Source of the DNA: an uncultured Hungatella sp.
GTDB lineage: Bacteria > Bacillota > Clostridia > Lachnospirales > Lachnospiraceae
Length of the DNA: 47,634 bases
Assembly (NCBI GenBank): GCA_910579515.1
Contig: CAJTUV010000027.1
Coordinates: 1-47,634, forward strand
Direction: 5' to 3'
This document shows, in pieces, positions 31,442 through 40,057 of the stretch (within the stretch, counting starts at the first letter, position 1; each line of letters begins with the position of its first letter). The position numbers and the translations under genes are program-made. The notes beneath the pieces were generated by a model. That model was given only the letters and a program-made list of their open reading frames with translations. It did not search any database and had not been told where the DNA came from.

Positions 31442-33228
31442 GTATGCTCCTTCTCTTTCATCGCAAAATATTCCACCGCCGGAAGATGAATCTTAATTAT
31501 GGTCCCTTCATCCGGCTCCGACTCAATAACAAGACCATAATCATCTCCAAAGTACAGACGAATTCTCTCGTTTACGTTCTTAACGCCGATTCCAGATCCT
31601 CTTTTTGAGGAGACATGCGTTTTTTCGCTGAGAAGATTCTTTACCCGCTCTTGTGTCATCCCCAGCCCGTTATCCTGTATTTCAAGCCATAAATCCTCTT
31701 CCTCTTTCCACGCTTTTACATGGATCTCTCCGTCGCCGTCCATAAATTCCATGCCATGATAAATCGCATTCTCCACCAAAGGCTGAAGCATAAGCTTTAG
31801 ACTGGCCAAATTCAGGACTTCCTTGTCTGCCTCAATCTCATAAGTAAACTTATTCTTAAACCGTCTCTGCTGAATCATCAGATAATTCCGCACATGCTCC
31901 AGCTCGTCTTTTACAGGGATAATGCTTTTTCCCTTGCTGAGGCTGATGCGGAAAAAACGGGCCAGAGCCGTTACTACCTTAACCGCCTCCTGCTTTTGCT
32001 CATTCTCAATCATCCAGACAATGATGTCCAATGTATTATACAGAAAATGAGGATTAATCTGGGATTGAAGGGTGTCAAATTCGCTTTTCCGTTTGGACTC
32101 ATGCTCTGCCACAATATCCTCCATAAGCTCCTTAATCCGATGCGCCATATCTCCAATGGAACGTCCCAGATGTTGAATCTCATACGAACCGCCAATGTCC
32201 ACCTCTTGATCCAGTTCCCCAGCCTCAATAGCGTTTACCATCTTTTCCAGCTGCTGAATCGGGTTGGTGATTCGGGAAGAAATAAAGGCGTTAATCAATA
32301 CCAGAACAAGGAGAAAGGAGGCTACCACAAACACTACAAACAAACGCATCTTCAAATTGCTTAAAGGCAGCCCCTTTTCGGGTGTGACGCTTAAGAGCTT
32401 CCATCCTGTATATCCTACGGACTTGACGCTGATATCCCGCATTTCCCCCGCATATTTTTCCCTGTAACTGCCGTCTCGGTATCCTATGGCTGCGGCAATA
32501 TTTTCCGCAGCCTGTCCGGTCTCAATCAGCTGCATTTTAGGGTGATAAATAAGCTGGCCGCCGCTGCTGATCAGATACAGATATCCCTGATTTCCCAATG
32601 TAATATTCTCTAAAATCTGCTGTATACTGCTGTAACGGATGTCAATCAGAAGTATCCCCTGCTCTGTGGAAGTCCCATGGGTGATCTCTACAGCCCTGGT
32701 CAATGTGACTACCCAGCGGTACTGATTTTCATTGTTGTCAAAAATATACTGTACATGAGGCGTGGTAAAATGCAGATTATCCGTCCTTTCCAGCGTTGTG
32801 CCAAACCACTCTTCCCTTGTCACATCCAGCCCTGTTTTTAACCGGGCGGCAGGCACCGCTTCCAGAAGTTCTCCCTCTTTGGACAATAAGGCAATATTGG
32901 CAATACTATCCTTGTTGTTGTCATAAAGTAAGGTAATCTGGCTGTTTACAGATTCCTCAGACAGATCCGCATTTTTAATAACTCCATAGTACAGGCTGTC
33001 AGAAAGCTTCATAATCGTGCGCAGATAGGAATCTACGGAACGACTTACCTGGCCCAGCACCGCCTCATTTTCCTCTTGTACCGCTTTCGTCAGCTGGCGG
33101 GACATCTGCACATACAGAGCCACGCCGCTTAAAAGCAAAGCTCCCAGAGCGCTGATGGTAAAATATAGGAATATGGTATAGCGAATACTGGTCTTTCTCC
33201 AGGAATAGCTCTGCAATTCCTTATCCAT
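31438..33228 (-). CDS. YesM-family sensor histidine kinase
   Basis: 596 residues from ATG 33228 (overlapping the regulator's last 8 nt). One membrane helix near 20-40, a Cache-like extracellular sensor (about 45-280), a second helix near 290-310, HAMP (ITNPIQQLEKMVNAIEAGEL), His_kinase domain with SQINPHFLYNTL carrying the phospho-His, then HATPase (LQPLVENAIYHGM, DNGLGM, GSGIGVKNVNERI). Typical of carbohydrate-responsive kinases in Clostridia. Likely gets input from the binding proteins encoded downstream. Confidence 0.9.
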   Translation of the reverse strand: MDKELQSYSWRKTSIRYTIFLYFTISALGALLLSGVALYVQMSRQLTKAVQEENEAVLGQVSRSVDSYLRTIMKLSDSLYYGVIKNADLSEESVNSQITLLYDNNKDSIANIALLSKEGELLEAVPAARLKTGLDVTREEWFGTTLERTDNLHFTTPHVQYIFDNNENQYRWVVTLTRAVEITHGTSTEQGILLIDIRYSSIQQILENITLGNQGYLYLISSGGQLIYHPKMQLIETGQAAENIAAAIGYRDGSYREKYAGEMRDISVKSVGYTGWKLLSVTPEKGLPLSNLKMRLFVVFVVASFLLVLVLINAFISSRITNPIQQLEKMVNAIEAGELDQEVDIGGSYEIQHLGRSIGDMAHRIKELMEDIVAEHESKRKSEFDTLQSQINPHFLYNTLDIIVWMIENEQKQEAVKVVTALARFFRISLSKGKSIIPVKDELEHVRNYLMIQQRRFKNKFTYEIEADKEVLNLASLKLMLQPLVENAIYHGMEFMDGDGEIHVKAWKEEEDLWLEIQDNGLGMTQERVKNLLSEKTHVSSKRGSGIGVKNVNERIRLYFGDDYGLVIESEPDEGTIIKIHLPAVEYFAMKEKEHT

Positions 33229-34843
33229 TTCCCTGAGTCCCCCTGTACTTGGTAGGCGACACACCGTATTTTTTCTTAAACACATAGCTGAAATAGTTTT
33301 GTTCCTGATAGCCTACTTTTTCAGCTATCACATAGGTCTTATCGCTTGTCTCATTCAGCAAGTCCACCGCCTTATCTAAACGCACCTCGGTCAGATAATT
33401 TACATAAGTCTGGCCGGTTTCTCTTTTAAAAACTGTGGAAAAGTAGGCGGGACTCATATGCAGATGGCGGCAGAGCATTTCCACAGATAGATCCGGATTG
33501 GAATAATGCTCCTGAATATATTCTTTTGCCTCCAGAATCACCTTTTTGGTGGTATTGTCTCTCTCCTGGTTCATAGTCTCATTCATGCGGCATGCAATGG
33601 GAATCATCCATGAAGCAAATTTTTCTCTGGAATAACCGCCTGCCAAAGCATCCAGATATTGAAACCCTTCTCCAAACATATCGTCCATGTTCAAATCATA
33701 TTGCTGCATCATTTGTATCATGCAGTTGACAATCGACAACATATACACCTGATACTGACTGGCGTGAACCTTTGCATCTTCCATGCGGTTTGCCATGTTT
33801 TGGATTACAGTTTCAATCATCTCCTTGGGTCCAAATTTAATGGCTGTGATCAGCTCTGCCTCTCCTTTTCCGTCCAGCTGCAGCTTTCCTCTGCTCACTG
33901 GCTCCACATCATTGATGTAAATCACCTTTCCGACGCCCACAATAGCTCTGTATCCCAGTGCATCCACAGCTGTCTGATAGGAACGGCTGATTTCCTGCAG
34001 AGCATCGCTTCTGTGCCCCACCCCCACAGTGATGGTTACCTCCAATACACGCCTGCTTTCTTTACAGATGTCGTTAAAAAGGTTCATCAGTCCTGTCTGC
34101 GTATTGTTCTCATCTATAGCCGCAATTACCGTAATGCCGTCCATAGAATTAAAAATCGCAAAACGGCAGTAGGGTCTTAGATGATCCTCTGCCAATCCCC
34201 TTACTGAGATTGGAATCAGTTCCTGATGATTGGAAAATACCGGAGTTTCTGTCCGTTTCAGGTCTTCGATATGAATAACCGCAGCCAGCCACTTTCGGGC
34301 GTCTAAAATATCTATCCCATACTCTCTCAATTTAGGCGTCACCAGATCTACATCTGTGGTTCGTCTTACCAGATCGTTTAAAAAAAGCTCCCTGAGAATG
34401 GGCAGACTTCCCAGATAGCTTTCCCGCAGACTGTCAAAATTTCGGCGCTGTTCAATCTCCTGGTCCAAACTGATTTTTATTCGATTTAAAATCTCTGCCA
34501 GTTCTTCGCCGTTGACTGGTTTTAAGATATATTCCGTGACGTTCAGCTTGATCGCCTGCTGTGCATACTCAAAATCATCATATCCAGAAAAAATAAGAAT
34601 CTTAATAGATGGGTACTTCTCTCGAATCCGGGCCGTTAACGTCAGACCGTCCATATAGGGCATTCGGATGTCGGTCATAATCACCTCCGGCTCCAGCTGC
34701 TCCAATTTTTCTAAAGCCTCTTGTCCGTTTTCTGCATCTCCCACAACTGTAAACCCCAAACGCTCCCAGTCCATTTGACGAATCATGGCCTTACGAACCT
34801 CTTCCTCATCATCTACCAGCATAATACGATATAAACTCATCAA
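33221..34843 (-). CDS. YesN-family response regulator, AraC-type
   Basis: 540 residues. Receiver with Asp58 (MTDIRMPYMDG) and Lys108 (YILKPVNGEEL), a long central region (about 130-430), then two HTH motifs of the AraC family (VEMLCRHLHMSPAYFSTVFKRETGQTYVNYLTEVRLDKA... YVIAEKVGYQEQNYFSYVFKKKYGVSPTKYR). Probable activator of the mgl operon and its own operon. It has its own promoter whose -35 overlaps the end of the MmcQ-like gene. Confidence 0.92.
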   Translation of the reverse strand: MMSLYRIMLVDDEEEVRKAMIRQMDWERLGFTVVGDAENGQEALEKLEQLEPEVIMTDIRMPYMDGLTLTARIREKYPSIKILIFSGYDDFEYAQQAIKLNVTEYILKPVNGEELAEILNRIKISLDQEIEQRRNFDSLRESYLGSLPILRELFLNDLVRRTTDVDLVTPKLREYGIDILDARKWLAAVIHIEDLKRTETPVFSNHQELIPISVRGLAEDHLRPYCRFAIFNSMDGITVIAAIDENNTQTGLMNLFNDICKESRRVLEVTITVGVGHRSDALQEISRSYQTAVDALGYRAIVGVGKVIYINDVEPVSRGKLQLDGKGEAELITAIKFGPKEMIETVIQNMANRMEDAKVHASQYQVYMLSIVNCMIQMMQQYDLNMDDMFGEGFQYLDALAGGYSREKFASWMIPIACRMNETMNQERDNTTKKVILEAKEYIQEHYSNPDLSVEMLCRHLHMSPAYFSTVFKRETGQTYVNYLTEVRLDKAVDLLNETSDKTYVIAEKVGYQEQNYFSYVFKKKYGVSPTKYRGTQGNG

Positions 34844-34868
34844 ACTACCTTCACCTTTCTACAGTTCT

Positions 34869-34897
34869 ATTATACCGATTCCTCATACAGATTACAA
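34869..34897 (-). promoter_or_regulatory. Promoter of the two-component/sensor operon
   Basis: TTGTAA (34897-34892), 17-nt spacer, TATAAT (34874-34869). The -35 includes the stop codon of the upstream gene. Confidence 0.75.
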
Positions 34898-35266
34898 CGT
34901 ACGCTTTTTCTTTTTCACCGGCGCCGTCAGCTCATAGCTTAACTGAATTAATCTCTGTATCTCCTCCCCGTCTACACCCCCGTCCAGTCGTATTGTAATC
35001 CATTTATCTTTATTCATATGATACGCTGGATAAAACCCGGCTCTCTCCCTCAAAGAGCCGACCAGAACGGGATCACATTTCACATTTATCACATCCGCCG
35101 TACCGTCTTCTGACAAGCCAATCTTATCCTTTCTTACTTCCATAACAAGAGCAAACCATTTATTATTTTCCGGATGCCGCAATACCCCATTCCCATCTGC
35201 CCAGGGATAATCCGGCTCAATCCCATACATCTCTTTTACCCAGGCAAATACTTCCGCTTTCTTCAT
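34892..35266 (-). CDS. MmcQ/YjbR family DNA-binding-like protein
   Basis: 124 residues from ATG 35266 after GGAGAGAAGG; a longer frame to 35338 runs through a terminator stem and is rejected. The family pattern EPDYPWADGNGVLRHPENNKWFALVM...INVKCDP and HMNKDKWITIRLDG matches the YjbR (CyaY-like fold) family. The molecular role of the family is unknown. Probably transcribed alone or by read-through from the flavoprotein gene. Confidence 0.85.
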   Translation of the reverse strand: MKKAEVFAWVKEMYGIEPDYPWADGNGVLRHPENNKWFALVMEVRKDKIGLSEDGTADVINVKCDPVLVGSLRERAGFYPAYHMNKDKWITIRLDGGVDGEEIQRLIQLSYELTAPVKKKKRTL

Positions 35267-35286
35267 ACCTTCTCTCCATAAAAACA

Positions 35287-35326
35287 GAGCCGCTCCCTCT
35301 GCCTTAATCAGCAGTGAGTGCGGCTC
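35287..35326 (-). terminator. Terminator of the flavoprotein gene
   Basis: GAGCCGC (leftward 35326-35320) pairs with GCGGCTC (35293-35287), then TGTTTTT. Confidence 0.8.
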
Positions 35327-35341
35327 CACATTTCTCACGTC

Positions 35342-37201
35342 TTATTTTGCGCCTTCTAATGCATTTGCAACTGCCTCTTTAATACCATTGCTGGTATTGG
35401 TAGCCCCTGATACAGCGTCTACCTCTGCGCTCTGGCTCGCGATAATGTCTTTTACCACGCCTTTCTCTGCGGCCTCATAAATGCCTTCGGTCTCTGCGTG
35501 CTCTTTTAATACTACAGAAACAATATTTCCATCTTTTACAGTTACTTCTACTTTGATGTCTCCATTGTTTCCTTTGCCAGTCCCTTCATATACGCCGTCT
35601 TTGAAATTTCCCTGTGCGCTCGGGGCTACGCTCTCGCCGTCCTCTTCTGCAACAATTTCAGCCTCTGTATGGCCTCCGTTTGCCGCCACATAGTCTTCTG
35701 CTGCAGTACCGGCAATCCGCCCAAATACCACAATATCTGTCACCGCGTTGCCGCCCAGACGGTTTGCTCCGTGTACGCCTCCAGTAACTTCGCCGGCTGC
35801 AAATAATCCCAAAATGGCACTTCCGTCTTCTTTTAATACTTCTGTATTTGTGTTAATCTTCACGCCGCCCATGGTGTGATGGATGGCCGGAGCACACAAA
35901 GCAGCATAATATTTTGGCTGGTCCAGAGCAAGCTCCATGCTTTCTCTTCCAAATTCCTCGTCTTTTCCAGCAGCCTGATATCCGCCATAGGTTTTTAAAG
36001 TCTCTGCCAAGGCTGCGCCGTCCACGCCGATAGCCTCGCCCAATGCTTCTGGAGTATCAGCTTCAGTCACAATCCCTGCTTTGATATAGGATTCAATCGC
36101 AGCCAGACTTTCCCTTACTGCCTGGTCAAATACAAGATAGCACTGTCCGTCTGTCTGTTCCAAAATCGCAGCGGACACCACGTCTCTGGTTCCCAGTTCG
36201 TCGCAGAAACGTTTTCCCTCTTTGTTAACCAAAATCGCGCCGTTTCCACGAACACCTTCCGTGTACATAGTCTGGGTATCAGGATTCACGGTTGGATGAG
36301 TCTGAATCTGCTCCATATCAACAAGAGCAGCTTCCAGCTCTTTTACCATGGAAATGCCGTCGCCTGTAGCCCCGCCGTGGTTTGTGGTGCAGAATCCTGC
36401 CAAATCCGGCTTATACTCTACGACCATGTCAGAGTTTGCTCCAAAACCGCCTGTGGCTAAAACCACTGCGGTACAATCAATGGTAAAGCTTTCTCCGTCT
36501 TTATCTGTGGCTGTGACGCCGCATACTTTCCCGCTGTCATCTACCAAAATCTTCTCGGCTGTTGTCTCTAAAAGTACCGGAATGCCCAGCGCTTCTACTT
36601 TGGCATTCAGAGCCTTTACCAGCATAGGTCCTACTGCAGAAGTATCGGTAGGTCTGTGAATACGTTTCACGCTTGCTCCGCCAAACATTCCCACAACGCT
36701 TAAATCGCCGCCGATTTCATTCACCCAGTCTACAGCCGCAGCTGAATTTTCAGCCATAACCGTAACCAGCTCCTTATCATTTAACTCCTTACCGCCCTTC
36801 ATGGTGTCTTCCACAAACAGCTCGATAGAATCCTCGATTCCGTCTGCTTCCTGGTAGGAAGTTCCTGCTGCGTTCAGTCCGCCAGTCGAACGAGTGGTGT
36901 TTCCGCCGGTGATTGGCATCTTCTCCAGAATCACCACATCGGTTGCACCGTCCTGTACCGCCTGAATGGCCGCAGTCATACCAGCGCCGCCAGCACCGAT
37001 CACCACAATATCTGCCTGCTGATTTCCTTCTGTCTCAGCCTCTGTGGTCTCTGCTTCTGTAGTCTCTGCCTGGGTCTCGGCCGCAGTAGTCGTTTCAGCC
37101 GCGGTAGTCGTATCGGCGCTCTTGCTTCCACAAGCTGCCAAAGACATGGCCATGGCTGTCGCCATAACCGTTGCAATCAGCTTCTTGCCTGATTTTCTCA
37201 T
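35342..37201 (-). CDS. Exported FAD/FMN reductase (fumarate/urocanate reductase-like lipoprotein)
   Basis: 619 residues from ATG 37201 after AGGAGG. Lipoprotein signal ending MAMSLAACGSK, a Thr/Glu/Ala-rich linker, then a flavocytochrome-c/fumarate-reductase FAD domain (VVIGAGGAGMTAA, LEKMPITGGNTTRSTGGLNA near 70-115). Active-site segments include QTHPTVNPD, EGVRGNGAILVN and HHTMGGVKI. A C-terminal FMN-binding domain (KDGVYEGTGKG...VDAVSGATNTSNG) has a Thr likely carrying covalent FMN. An extracellular reductase for an organic electron acceptor is expected; the acceptor cannot be told from sequence. Confidence 0.88.
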   Translation of the reverse strand: MRKSGKKLIATVMATAMAMSLAACGSKSADTTTAAETTTAAETQAETTEAETTEAETEGNQQADIVVIGAGGAGMTAAIQAVQDGATDVVILEKMPITGGNTTRSTGGLNAAGTSYQEADGIEDSIELFVEDTMKGGKELNDKELVTVMAENSAAAVDWVNEIGGDLSVVGMFGGASVKRIHRPTDTSAVGPMLVKALNAKVEALGIPVLLETTAEKILVDDSGKVCGVTATDKDGESFTIDCTAVVLATGGFGANSDMVVEYKPDLAGFCTTNHGGATGDGISMVKELEAALVDMEQIQTHPTVNPDTQTMYTEGVRGNGAILVNKEGKRFCDELGTRDVVSAAILEQTDGQCYLVFDQAVRESLAAIESYIKAGIVTEADTPEALGEAIGVDGAALAETLKTYGGYQAAGKDEEFGRESMELALDQPKYYAALCAPAIHHTMGGVKINTNTEVLKEDGSAILGLFAAGEVTGGVHGANRLGGNAVTDIVVFGRIAGTAAEDYVAANGGHTEAEIVAEEDGESVAPSAQGNFKDGVYEGTGKGNNGDIKVEVTVKDGNIVSVVLKEHAETEGIYEAAEKGVVKDIIASQSAEVDAVSGATNTSNGIKEAVANALEGAK

Positions 37202-37247
37202 AACTTGTCCTCCTAAAAATTGTTTTCTATCCAAAAACACGTCACTT

Positions 37248-37276
37248 ATTCTACTACATAGGAAACCTGATGTCAA
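37248..37276 (-). promoter_or_regulatory. Promoter of the flavoprotein gene
   Basis: TTGACA (37276-37271), 17-nt spacer, TAGAAT (37253-37248), 47 nt upstream of the ATG. Confidence 0.75.
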
Positions 37277-37279
37277 ATG

Positions 37280-38503
37280 TTACTTCCCAAAATACCGGTT
37301 TACACCGTCCACCAGCCCCTGAGCCAGGACCTCCAATGCAGCATCAGAGTGATCGGAAGCCTTGTCTCCAAGTTCAATATCAATAGACGGTACTGTAGAG
37401 AAGGAGGTCTGAGTCAAGTCCATTTCCATAGCGCCGCTGGAAAATATTTTAACCCCTGCATCTTTTAGCCCTGCTACCAGGCTCTCTCCCAAAGCATTGT
37501 GCTTTTCCCAGTTGGACTTTACAGGTTCCATATTCCGGTAGGAAGAGACATTTGGCACACTCATATAAAACGCTCCTTTATTCTTGGCTGTCGAATCCCA
37601 GTGCAGTGCAATATGGCAGTCTGCCTGGTTGTTAGCCATTACTGTGCGGGCCACATTATCAAGCTGAACGTCGTCGCTTTCCCGAATCATGAGCACATCA
37701 TAACCGGCAGCCAGAAGTTTTCCCTTTAATTTCTTTGCCATAGCCAAAGTTACCTTTGCCTCAGGAGTGCCGTCCGAAAACGTCATACCGCTGGATACCG
37801 CCACTGCCTGAGTTGCGCCTGCGCCTGTGGTTCCTCCGGTTACTTTAGGTGTTCCGTCTGGGTGGCAAAGGGTCTTTACACTGGATCCGCCGCTGGTCCC
37901 ATGACCGGCATTTACACAAACTGTAATTCCTTTCCGGTTGGCCGCCTCGGATCGATACAGATAAGCCGAGCCGGAATTTATCTTGGAAAATTCTGCATAT
38001 TTCCAGGAGGAATCAAACTTTATCTCTCCTCCTGAAAGAGAGGCGGAAGATTCTACATGGGCCGCTGCGGTTTCCACTGGTTCTGGTTTTGTCAAAGATA
38101 CATATTGGCTGGCAATATAGCATTCTTTCTCCTGGTAAATCACACGGCTCCAGGCATCGTGGTAACCGGTGCGCTTAAGCTCTGCTCCCTTATTTAACAT
38201 GGTTAATATTGGTCCTGACAAACTGGCCGAGGACCTTACGTTTACCTGATCTCCTGTCACATAAACCGTTTCATTTCTTTCCGCCATGGTTATGGCCGCT
38301 TCTTCTGAAAGGTGAGTTTCCTTTCCGCTGATGGAAACAGTTACCGCCTTCGTCTCCTTCTTTTCTGGTTCCTCTGCTTTACTGGTCTGTGCAGTTTCAT
38401 AAGGCTCATAGTTTGACTGACACCCTGTGACAAAACATGTCATCCAAGCCGTTGCCAAAAGGCATACCGCCCATTTTTTTGTACCATTTCTTCTCTTCAA
38501 CAA
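37280..38503 (-). CDS. SH3-domain N-acetylmuramoyl-L-alanine amidase lipoprotein
   Basis: About 407 residues with a TTG start (38503) overlapping the MnmA stop. Lipobox VTGC near residue 28, a bacterial SH3 domain (about 80-137: VYVTGDQVNVRSSASLSGPILTMLNKGAEL), a linker, then an amidase_3 catalytic domain (about 190-405). Zinc-site motifs: His in VNAGHGTSG, Glu in IRESDD, His in IALHWDS and catalytic Glu in SIDIELGD. It cuts the lactyl-amide bond of peptidoglycan outside the membrane. A 35-residue insertion after NAGHG is somewhat long for the family. Confidence 0.87.
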   Translation of the reverse strand: MLKRRNGTKKWAVCLLATAWMTCFVTGCQSNYEPYETAQTSKAEEPEKKETKAVTVSISGKETHLSEEAAITMAERNETVYVTGDQVNVRSSASLSGPILTMLNKGAELKRTGYHDAWSRVIYQEKECYIASQYVSLTKPEPVETAAAHVESSASLSGGEIKFDSSWKYAEFSKINSGSAYLYRSEAANRKGITVCVNAGHGTSGGSSVKTLCHPDGTPKVTGGTTGAGATQAVAVSSGMTFSDGTPEAKVTLAMAKKLKGKLLAAGYDVLMIRESDDVQLDNVARTVMANNQADCHIALHWDSTAKNKGAFYMSVPNVSSYRNMEPVKSNWEKHNALGESLVAGLKDAGVKIFSSGAMEMDLTQTSFSTVPSIDIELGDKASDHSDAALEVLAQGLVDGVNRYFGK

Positions 38504-39579
38504 ATAATCCCTCCTCCTACAACGTAATCCCCATTATAAAATACCACTGCTTGTCCGGGGGTAATGGCTCTCTGAGGCTCCTTAAACTGAACCTTCACTA
38601 AATCTGGTTCCACCTCTTCGATGACGCAGACGGCCCCTTTATGACTGTAGCGAATCTTGGCCGTGACTTCCATTCTTCTTCCCTGCAGTCCTTCCATTCC
38701 CATCCAGTTCAGGCGGTCGCAGGTCAAAGAGTCTGAATACACATCCTGATGTTCTCCAATGACTACTTCATTAGTCTCAGGACGAATCTCCACCACAAAC
38801 ACAGGCCGTCCCATGGACAAGTTCAGTCCCTTTCTCTGACCTACGGTGTAATGTGTAATTCCCTTATGCCGCCCCAGTACCCTGCCGTGAATATCTATAA
38901 AATTTCCTTCAGGAAGTTCTTTTTCTGTGTTCTCTTTGATAAACCTGGCATAATCATGATCTGGAATAAAACAGATTTCCTGGCTGTCAGGCTTGTCCGC
39001 CACGGAAATTCCAATCTGAGCGGCAATCTGGCGAATCTGCTCTTTGCTATATTGTCCCACAGGCATCAGCGTATGAGCAAGCTGATCCTGAGTCAGATTA
39101 TACAACGCATACGTCTGATCTTTGGCAGCAGTAGCCGATTTTTTCAACGTATATCTTTTGTCAGGCAGTTGTTCTATCTGAGCATAGTGGCCGGTGGCAA
39201 TAAAGTCTGCCCCGATATCCAGACTCCGCTTTAAAAGGGATTCCCATTTCACAAAACGATTGCAGGCAATGCAGGGATTCGGAGTTCTGCCGTGGATATA
39301 CTCATCCATAAAATAGTCAATCACGCAGGACTTAAATTCCAGCCGGAAATTCATCACATAATGAGGAATCCCCAGCTTCCAGGCTACATTTCTTGCATCT
39401 TCTACAGCGGAAAGCCCGCAACAGCCACCGTTTTCCTCTTGAATCTGCGCCTCTTCCTCCTGCCAGATTTCCATGGTAACTCCCACCACATCATAGCCCT
39501 GCTCTTTTAAAAGATAGGCCGCCACAGAAGAATCCACCCCTCCTGACATGCCTACCACGACTTTTCCTTTTTTCTTCAT
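38497..39579 (-). CDS. mnmA: tRNA 2-thiouridylase MnmA
   Basis: 360 residues from ATG 39579, the normal family length; longer upstream frames overlap nifU. PP-loop SGGVDSS (12-18), catalytic Cys103 in NPCIACN and Cys203 in SQEICFIPD, KDQTYALY tRNA-binding motif. Thiolates U34 of Lys, Glu and Gln tRNAs using sulfur from the cysteine desulfurase encoded two genes upstream. Confidence 0.95.
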   Translation of the reverse strand: MKKKGKVVVGMSGGVDSSVAAYLLKEQGYDVVGVTMEIWQEEEAQIQEENGGCCGLSAVEDARNVAWKLGIPHYVMNFRLEFKSCVIDYFMDEYIHGRTPNPCIACNRFVKWESLLKRSLDIGADFIATGHYAQIEQLPDKRYTLKKSATAAKDQTYALYNLTQDQLAHTLMPVGQYSKEQIRQIAAQIGISVADKPDSQEICFIPDHDYARFIKENTEKELPEGNFIDIHGRVLGRHKGITHYTVGQRKGLNLSMGRPVFVVEIRPETNEVVIGEHQDVYSDSLTCDRLNWMGMEGLQGRRMEVTAKIRYSHKGAVCVIEEVEPDLVKVQFKEPQRAITPGQAVVFYNGDYVVGGGIIC

Positions 39580-39583
39580 TCCA

Positions 39584-40021
39584 TCAATACTCTTCCTCTT
39601 CCTCATGTTCACTGATGTCGGATTTGGGCTGTACAAGTCCCTCTATGGTGATTCCATTTTTCTGGGCATAATCCCAAAGTGCGGCGTGAATTGCCTCTTC
39701 AGCCAGAAGAGAACAATGGACCTTTACAGGCGGAAGTCCGTCAAGAGCCTCCATCACCGCCTTATTGGTCACTGCCATAGCCTCCTGAACTGTTTTTCCT
39801 TTTACCATCTCTGTAGCCATACTGCTGGTAGCCACAGCCGCGCCACAGCCAAAGGTTTTAAACTTTACATCCTGAATCACCTGGTTCTCGTCAATATCCA
39901 GGTAAATCCGCATAATATCGCCGCACTTGGCATTTCCCACAGTCCCCATACCGCTGGGGTTTTCCATCTCTCCTACATTTCTTGGGTGTTCAAAATGATC
40001 CATAACTTTTTCTGTATACAT
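39584..40021 (-). CDS. nifU: NifU/IscU-type Fe-S scaffold protein
   Basis: 145 residues with the three scaffold cysteines in NAKCGD, FGCGAAVA and VHCSLLAEEAI. The acidic tail (EHEEEEEY) contains the ribosome site region of mnmA. It lies between the desulfurase and MnmA genes and shares their operon. Builds Fe-S clusters with sulfur from NifS; IscU or NifU-like N-terminal type. Confidence 0.93.
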   Translation of the reverse strand: MYTEKVMDHFEHPRNVGEMENPSGMGTVGNAKCGDIMRIYLDIDENQVIQDVKFKTFGCGAAVATSSMATEMVKGKTVQEAMAVTNKAVMEALDGLPPVKVHCSLLAEEAIHAALWDYAQKNGITIEGLVQPKSDISEHEEEEEY

Positions 40022-40057
40022 GGTTTTTCTCCTTTATCATCTGACAATCTGTTCGGA

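Noticed and set aside
35267..35338. N-terminal extension of the MmcQ/YjbR protein
   Set aside because: The extra codons are the terminator hairpin of the flavoprotein gene; a ribosome site precedes the internal ATG.
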